Made by a program: the position numbers and the translations under genes. This document shows, piece by piece, positions 63,929-64,000 of a stretch of DNA of 64,000 nucleotides. This stretch comes from Muribaculaceae bacterium Isolate-110 (HZI) (GTDB lineage: Bacteria > Bacteroidota > Bacteroidia > Bacteroidales > Muribaculaceae), in the NCBI GenBank assembly GCA_003762875.1, contig RIBL01000009.1:50766-114765 (forward strand). Direction: 5' to 3'. The notes beneath the pieces were generated by a model, which saw only the letters and a list, made by a program, of their open reading frames with translations, made no database searches and was not told the DNA's origin. Position 1 is the stretch's first letter. Each line of letters begins with the position of its first letter.

Positions 63929-64000
63929 ATGAAAACCGCAGATGCAATATGGATGTGTCTTCCCGAAGGCATGGATGAACTCTTCGAGATGGTGCGCTTC
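63929..64000 (+). CDS. Start of a gene, possibly an ISAon1-type transposase N-terminal protein (3' truncated)
   Basis: Open from ATG 63929 to the window end, 24 residues: MKTADAIWMCLPEGMDEL then FEMVRF. The pattern LPEG followed by a Phe-Glu pair resembles the short N-terminal proteins that accompany ISAon1/ISL3-like transposases in Bacteroidales. Too little is visible to be sure. Confidence 0.4.
   Translation, partial: MKTADAIWMCLPEGMDELFEMVRF

Noticed and set aside
63756..64000. Insertion-sequence boundary at the third palindrome
   Set aside because: Related palindromes at 4048 and 24336 have no transposase nearby, so the element cannot be assigned as an IS end from this window.

Overview
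The window comes from a Bacteroidales chromosome, most likely a fairly GC-rich gut member such as Muribaculaceae. The grounds are: promoters with a TAnnTTTG -7 box and a TTTG/CTTG -33 box, few Shine-Dalgarno sites, a complex I with fused NuoCD and no NuoEFG, an ATP synthase cluster in the order D-C-B-E-F-H-A-G, and Bacteroidales-restricted families (DUF4493/PCMD, DUF4831, DUF4923). The family assignment is inference. No tRNA, rRNA or CRISPR array was seen.

Layout. 1-3.8 kb: tail of an OmpA-type gene, xerC-hpf, ndk and a LytM peptidase. 4.1-7.0 kb: 2-oxoacid:ferredoxin oxidoreductase (korAB, minus strand). 7.2-10.4 kb: a polyprenol-phosphate glycosyltransferase overlapping pyrC, then dapA. 10.7-15.3 kb: dnaE and trxA, with a phage-type amidase converging. 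15.5-18.1 kb: a GH43 enzyme and a TerB-like protein. 18.2-21.6 kb: purD-membrane protein-pdxB, joined by 4-nt overlaps. 21.7-26.1 kb: a THUMP RNA methyltransferase, cysE and an OmpA/TPR lipoprotein. 26.5-30.0 kb: speA, truA and an outer-membrane barrel. 30.3-47.7 kb: nuoA-B-CD-H, then the complete F1Fo ATP synthase cluster, then nuoI-J-K-L-M-N, all on the plus strand. 47.8-54.7 kb: murI and a four-gene surface cluster (DUF4493/PCMD lipoprotein, two related barrels, PCMD lipoprotein). 54.8-60.0 kb: DUF4923, two glycosyltransferases, NAD(P)HX repair enzyme, DUF4831. 60.2-63.7 kb: GH53 endo-galactanase and GH2 beta-galactosidase. The last bases open a possible transposase gene.

How the genes fit together. 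KorAB makes reduced ferredoxin. A complex I without its NADH module could oxidise it and pump ions, and the ATP synthase encoded inside the same gene string would use the gradient. Its c subunit lacks the sodium-ligand residues, so H+ coupling is expected. The GH53/GH2 pair would convert beta-1,4-galactan to galactose.

The two strongest oddities are the nesting of atp inside nuo, and a family of long palindromes placed just after stop codons (4048-4127, 24336-24406, 63771-63873). The palindrome arms are built from 9-nt units of the form CAWAAGNNN. A separate heptamer palindrome at 28378-28484 runs up to the truA start codon.
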